A stretch of DNA of 16,347 nt, taken from Deltaproteobacteria bacterium. GTDB lineage: Bacteria > Myxococcota_A > UBA9160 > PR03. Every line of letters begins with the position of its first letter. The first letter of the stretch is position 1. Positions 12,503 through 16,347 of the stretch are shown here, in pieces. The translations under genes were made by a program, and so were the position numbers. The stretch lies in assembly GCA_018262315.1 (NCBI GenBank), contig JAGSPS010000028.1, positions 1-16,347 on the forward strand, given 5' to 3'. The notes under the pieces were generated by a model that saw only the letters and a program-made list of their open reading frames with translations, had not been told where the DNA came from and ran no database searches.

Positions 12503-13912
12503 ATGGCCGTGCAAGCCAACACAGAGATCGAGGCCGTTCGCCTGCTGCTCGACGTGCGCAAGGGCGATCCACTCTACGGCGATCGCCATCTCGCACGGGC
12601 GGCGGAACTGCTGCGGCCGCATCTCGATCGAGATGCGTATCGCGGCCTGAGTGGGAGTGAAGCCGCCGAGGCCGAGGCCACGAGCGAGAGCCAGCTCGCA
12701 CTGCTGCGCGGCGAGTGGGCGCGTGTGAAGGATCTCGCGGCCGGCGTCGCGTCGCTGCGTCGCGCGCGCGCCGAGCGCCACGTCGAGATCGACCTGGGCC
12801 ACCAGATCTACGAGACGCCCGAGATCCCGATCGATCCGTTCTCGCCCGGCTTCGGCGCGCTCTTCGGGCGCTCGGCGGAGATGCTCGCACAGCGCCGTGA
12901 CGAGCTGGTGGGGGCACTCGCCACTCTCGAGAAGCTGGATGCGCCGGGGCGCGAGTTCTACGCCGCACGCCGGGCGGCGTTCGCTGCGCTCGTGCTGACG
13001 CTCGACGAAGAATCGCAGAGCGCCCGCGCCGCGATCGACCCGGACCGCGTACGTCTCGAGGCGCTCGCTTCGCTCGACAAGGGCGACGTCGAGAGCCTCA
13101 TGCGCATGGCGGACACGATGCTCGCGAAGGGAACGACGGGGGACGCGGACGTCGCGAAATCCGCGGGTGCGCAGAGCCGTGTGCGTGTCGGGAAGCCACT
13201 GCCGCCCTTTCCCGATGCGGTCGTCGCGAAGGCGCGCGCGCTCGGACTCGCGCACGAGCAGCGCGAGCCCAACGTCGAGGGGGTGAGCTACCTGCGCGCG
13301 ATCGCGTGGAACCCGCTCTTCCCGGGCGCGGAGGAGGGGTCTGCCGCGAGCCGGCGCATCACCACGGTGCCGCCCTCGTTCGCGGCGGCGCCCAAGGCGG
13401 CGCAGCAGCTCGTCGATCAGTTCGCGATCCACCCGTACGTGAACTCGCTCGGCATCCGTTACCTGCCGCCGCTCGAAACCGAATGGGTGCTGGTCGAGGA
13501 CTTCGCCGAAGCGGCAACGGTCCCCGAAACGTCGCCGCTGCTCGATGCGCTCGCACTCACCGGGCGGCGCGCGCTCTCGCGCATGCGGATCGAGCAATCG
13601 CTCCGCGAGCGCGGTCCGAGCGTCGTCGAGGGGCTCGGGCTCGACGTGCGCGAGTACGTCCTCGTCTGCATGCCAGCGGACGTGTTCGTGAACGTCGGCG
13701 CGCGGCTGGGCTGGGGCCAGCAACCGTACTGGACGCACTTCGACGGCTACCAGCTGCTGCGCGACGGAAAGCTGCGCGCGCTGGTCGGCGGTGACGCCCG
13801 CTTCGGCGGCCTCTACGACGTGTGCAGTATCGCACGCGACGACGCGCGAGAGGGCGTCGTCACGCGCTTCGCGATCGTGCGACGCGAGCGCATGCGCACG
13901 CCGGGCGCCTGA
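12503..13912 (+). CDS. Conserved-looking cytosolic protein of unknown function (469 aa)
   Basis: I do not recognise this 469-residue protein. The ATG at 12503 has GGAGG eight bases upstream. There is no signal peptide or membrane helix. Residues 1-110 and about 150-230 are helical and charged. The C-terminal third (about 300-469) is a mixed domain rich in aromatic and glycine residues: 'FAIHPYVNSLGIRYLPPLETEW', 'VREYVLVCMPADVFVNVG', 'GWGQQPYWTHFDGY', 'VGGDARFGGLYD' and 'VTRFAIVRRER'. That part looks like an enzyme or binding fold with conserved Trp, His and Asp, but no motif I know. It stands directly before ppk2, 44 bases apart in the same direction, so cotranscription is likely. Confidence 0.85.
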   Translation: MAVQANTEIEAVRLLLDVRKGDPLYGDRHLARAAELLRPHLDRDAYRGLSGSEAAEAEATSESQLALLRGEWARVKDLAAGVASLRRARAERHVEIDLGHQIYETPEIPIDPFSPGFGALFGRSAEMLAQRRDELVGALATLEKLDAPGREFYAARRAAFAALVLTLDEESQSARAAIDPDRVRLEALASLDKGDVESLMRMADTMLAKGTTGDADVAKSAGAQSRVRVGKPLPPFPDAVVAKARALGLAHEQREPNVEGVSYLRAIAWNPLFPGAEEGSAASRRITTVPPSFAAAPKAAQQLVDQFAIHPYVNSLGIRYLPPLETEWVLVEDFAEAATVPETSPLLDALALTGRRALSRMRIEQSLRERGPSVVEGLGLDVREYVLVCMPADVFVNVGARLGWGQQPYWTHFDGYQLLRDGKLRALVGGDARFGGLYDVCSIARDDAREGVVTRFAIVRRERMRTPGA

Positions 13913-13956
13913 GCGCGGCGCCGGCGGCTGCAACTCCCAGAACCACGAGGTCCGCA

Positions 13957-14868
13957 ATGAATAGCGAGAAGAACGCGCTGATCAAACGCGCCCGACGCTT
14001 CGCAAAGCCCTTCCGCGTGACCGATGGCGGCGCGTTCCGGCTGAAGGACATCGACCCGGGCGACACGCTCGGCCTCGGCGATGAGGCAAAGCCGCAGGCG
14101 CAGGAAGCGCTCGCGCTGGGCGTCGACGTGCTCGCGGAACTCCAGGACAAGCTCTACGCGCAAGACCGCTGGTCGGTGCTGTTGATCTTCCAGGCGATGG
14201 ACGCGGCGGGCAAAGACGGCGCGATCAAGCACGTGATGTCGGGCGTCAACCCGCAGGGGTGTCAGGTCTTCTCGTTCAAGGCGCCGAGCAGCGAGGACCT
14301 CGACCACGACTACCTGTGGCGCTGCATGAAGTGCCTGCCCGAGCGCGGCCGCATCGGGATCTTCAATCGCAGCTACTACGAGGAGACGCTCGTCGTCCGC
14401 GTGCACCCGGAGTTCCTCACGAAGCAGAAGCTGCCGCCCCAGCTCGTCACCAAGGACGTCTGGAAGGAGCGTTTCGAGGACATCCGCGCTTTCGAGCAGT
14501 ACCTCGCGCACAATGGCGTCGTCGTGGTGAAGTTCTTCCTGCACGTCTCGAAGAAGGAGCAGAAGAAGCGCTTTCTGGAACGCCTCGAGAACCCGGAGAA
14601 GAACTGGAAGTTCTCGGCCAACGACGCCAAGGAACGCGAGTTCTGGAACGACTACATGGATGCCTACGAGGAAACGATCAAGAACACCGCGACGAGACAC
14701 GCGCCGTGGTACGTCGTGCCCGCGGACAACAAGTGGTTCACGCGGGTGGTGGTCGCCGCGGCGGTCATCAGCGCGCTCGACTCGCTGGAACTCGCGTATC
14801 CGGAGGTCGGCAAGGAGCAGCAGGCGGAGCTTGCTGCGGCGAAGCAGGCGCTGCTCGGCGGCAAGTAG
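13957..14868 (+). CDS. ppk2: PPK2-family polyphosphate kinase
   Basis: A 303-residue single-domain PPK2 enzyme, which transfers phosphate between inorganic polyphosphate and nucleotides. The Walker A-like loop is 'QAMDAAGKDGAIKHV' (about 79-93, Lys86), the lid helices contain 'GCQVFSFKAPSSEDLDHDYLWR', and the Walker B region is 'IGIFNRSYYEE' followed by 'LVVRVHPE'. The IGIFNRSxYE..LVVRVH text is typical of the subgroup that phosphorylates AMP and ADP (class III) rather than of classes I or II with FDRSWY; the assignment to class is from memory of the family and moderate. The ATG at 13957 has GAGG seven bases upstream. Phosphoketolase follows after 85 bases, so both may be made together when phosphate or energy status changes. 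Confidence 0.94.
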   Translation: MNSEKNALIKRARRFAKPFRVTDGGAFRLKDIDPGDTLGLGDEAKPQAQEALALGVDVLAELQDKLYAQDRWSVLLIFQAMDAAGKDGAIKHVMSGVNPQGCQVFSFKAPSSEDLDHDYLWRCMKCLPERGRIGIFNRSYYEETLVVRVHPEFLTKQKLPPQLVTKDVWKERFEDIRAFEQYLAHNGVVVVKFFLHVSKKEQKKRFLERLENPEKNWKFSANDAKEREFWNDYMDAYEETIKNTATRHAPWYVVPADNKWFTRVVVAAAVISALDSLELAYPEVGKEQQAELAAAKQALLGGK

Positions 14869-14953
14869 CAGTCATTGGATCGCGGACGCAGCATGACAGC
14901 TGCCGCGTCTACCCCTGCACGATCGAGTTCGCCCAGCAAGACGAGGAGTCGCC

Positions 14954-16347
14954 ATGACCGCCGCAGCGTCGAAGCCGCTCGCAGCCGATGAACTCCGGAA
15001 GCTCGATGCGTACTGGCGCGCGTCCAACTATCTCTCGGTCGGGCAGATCTATCTCTTCGACAATCCGCTGCTCCGCGAGCCGCTGCGGCGCGAGCACGTG
15101 AAGCCGCGCCTGCTCGGCCACTGGGGTACGACGCCCGGTCTGAATCTCGTCTACACACACCTGAACCGCGTGATCGCGCAGGGCGACCTCGACGTGATCT
15201 ACGTGATCGGCCCGGGGCACGGCGGCCCGGCGATCGTCGCGCACGCCTGGCTGGAAGGGACCTACAGCGAGTTCTATCCGGAGATCTCCCAGGACGTGGA
15301 GGGGATGAAGCGACTGTTCACACAGTTCTCTTTCCCCGGCGGCATCCCGAGCCACGTGGCGCCGGAGACGCCCGGCTCGATCCACGAAGGCGGCGAACTC
15401 GGCTACGCGCTCTCCCACGCGTTCGGCGCCGCCTTCGACAATCCCGATCTGATCGTGACCTGCGTCGTCGGCGACGGCGAAGCCGAGACCGGACCGCTCG
15501 CCACCGGCTGGCACGGCAACAAGTTCCTGAATCCGGTGCGCGACGGCGCCGTGCTGCCGATCCTGCATCTCAACGGCTACAAGATCGCCAACCCCTGCTT
15601 CCTCGCGCGCATCCCCAAGGACGAGCTGCGCAAGCTGTTCGAGGGCTACGGATACAAGCCGTACTTCGTCGAGGGCAGCGATCCCGAGTTTGTACACCAA
15701 TCGTTGTCAGCGATTCTCGACGTCGCCGTCGCCGAGATCCGCGCGATCTGGCAGGAGGCGCGCACGCGCGGCTTCCAGGGCCGTCCGGCGTGGCCGATGA
15801 TCGTGTTGCGCACACCCAAGGGCTGGACCTGTCCGGCGGAGATCGACGGCAAGAAATGCGAGGACTACTGGCGCAGCCACCAGGTCCCGATGGGCGACAT
15901 GGACCATCCCGGGCACGTCGCGATCCTCGAACAGTGGATGAAGAGCTATCGGCCGGAGGAACTCTTCGACGCGAACGGTGCGCTGCGACCGGAGCTCGCG
16001 GCGCTGGCGCCGAAGGGCACGCGCCGGATGAGCGCCAACCCGCACGCGAACGGCGGACTGTTGCTGCGAGACCTGCGGCTGCCCGGGTACCGCGACTACG
16101 CCGTCGAGGTCCCGAGCCCGGGGGCGAAGGACGCCGAGTCTACGCGCGTGATGGGCACCTACTTGCGCGACGTGATGAAGGGCAACCTCGACAGCCGCAA
16201 CTTCCGCATCGTCAGCCCGGACGAGAACAACTCCAATCGGTGGCAGGACGTGCTCGAGGTGACGGATCGCTGCTGGGTCGCCGAGATCTACCCCGAGGAC
16301 GATCACCTCGCGCCCGACGGGCGCGTGATGGAGGTGCTCTCCGAGCA
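14954..16347 (+). CDS. xfp: Phosphoketolase, N-terminal 464 residues (partial)
   Basis: A thiamine diphosphate enzyme that splits xylulose 5-phosphate (and often fructose 6-phosphate) with phosphate into acetyl phosphate plus glyceraldehyde 3-phosphate (or erythrose 4-phosphate). Seen: 'ASNYLSVGQIYL', 'LGHWGTTPGLNL', His89 in 'IGPGHGGPA', 'SIHEGGELGYALSHAFGA' and the ThDP/Mg motif 'GDGEAETGPLATGWHGNKF' starting at residue 173. The frame runs off the window; full enzymes are near 790-800 residues, so about 60 percent is here. The ATG at 14954 has GAGGAG about six bases upstream. Whether it prefers X5P only or is dual cannot be read from this part. Ketopentose phosphate, the product expected from the kinase-isomerase fusion in this window, would be upstream of its substrate. 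Confidence 0.97.
   Translation, partial: MTAAASKPLAADELRKLDAYWRASNYLSVGQIYLFDNPLLREPLRREHVKPRLLGHWGTTPGLNLVYTHLNRVIAQGDLDVIYVIGPGHGGPAIVAHAWLEGTYSEFYPEISQDVEGMKRLFTQFSFPGGIPSHVAPETPGSIHEGGELGYALSHAFGAAFDNPDLIVTCVVGDGEAETGPLATGWHGNKFLNPVRDGAVLPILHLNGYKIANPCFLARIPKDELRKLFEGYGYKPYFVEGSDPEFVHQSLSAILDVAVAEIRAIWQEARTRGFQGRPAWPMIVLRTPKGWTCPAEIDGKKCEDYWRSHQVPMGDMDHPGHVAILEQWMKSYRPEELFDANGALRPELAALAPKGTRRMSANPHANGGLLLRDLRLPGYRDYAVEVPSPGAKDAESTRVMGTYLRDVMKGNLDSRNFRIVSPDENNSNRWQDVLEVTDRCWVAEIYPEDDHLAPDGRVMEVLSE

Noticed and set aside
12458..13957. Minus-strand 499-codon frame opposite the unassigned protein
   Set aside because: Plus strand has a good ribosome-binding site, ordered secondary-structure pattern and neighbours in the same direction; the minus frame is Arg/Glu-rich with no family resemblance.
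13813..14700. Long minus-strand frame of 295 codons opposite ppk2
   Set aside because: It mirrors the plus-strand gene, whose PPK2 motifs are unambiguous. Long antisense frames are routine in DNA with G/C third positions.

Overview
The window is very GC-rich bacterial chromosome with strong G/C preference at third codon positions. Gene ends often overlap by four bases (TTGA, ATGA, ATGA, GTGA on the plus strand; GTGA, GTGA on the minus strand). The gene set (FecCD-type importer, enolase, PPK2, phosphoketolase, several secreted or lipoprotein orphans) suits a high-GC proteobacterium of the old 'Deltaproteobacteria' type (Myxococcota, Binatota or Desulfobacterota-like). That placement is inference from style and content; no marker gene fixes it.

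Layout. (1) 1-1030: end of a FecCD-family permease translationally coupled to its ATPase, the tail of an iron-siderophore or cobalamin importer operon. (2) 1078-5961: four genes joined by 4-base overlaps: enolase, a secreted protein of unknown function, a DHDPS/NAL-family aldolase, and a fusion of a PfkB sugar kinase with a KdsD-like SIS isomerase domain. This is the most interesting block. Aldolase, kinase and arabinose-5-phosphate-isomerase-type domain could form a complete route that splits a 3-deoxy-ulosonic acid such as KDO and feeds the sugar half to the pentose phosphate pool. (3) 5962-7681: accessory-looking islet: a structured, gene-free stretch with nested inverted repeats, an ORF that joins the start of a DUF3800 protein to the end of a type I restriction HsdR subunit, a small antitoxin-like protein and a class I methyltransferase. 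(4) 10220-7719, minus strand: UspA-type stress protein, GT-C (GT39-like) membrane glycosyltransferase and a lipoprotein, linked by GTGA overlaps, and possibly a 41-residue peptide starting with CTG inside a CTGA overlap. (5) 10307-11138: tRNA-Ala(CGC) with a recognisable promoter, then a gene-poor stretch and a short protein resembling sigma-70 region 2 only. (6) 11129-13912: RNase HI on the minus strand, a secreted protein and a 469-residue protein that I cannot assign. (7) 13957 to the edge: PPK2 polyphosphate kinase followed by the first 464 residues of phosphoketolase.

Blocks 2 and 7 are both central carbon/phosphate metabolism: enolase gives PEP, the aldolase would give pyruvate, phosphoketolase makes acetyl phosphate from xylulose 5-phosphate, and PPK2 moves phosphate between polyphosphate and nucleotides. 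No CRISPR array, complete insertion sequence, rRNA or prophage was seen.
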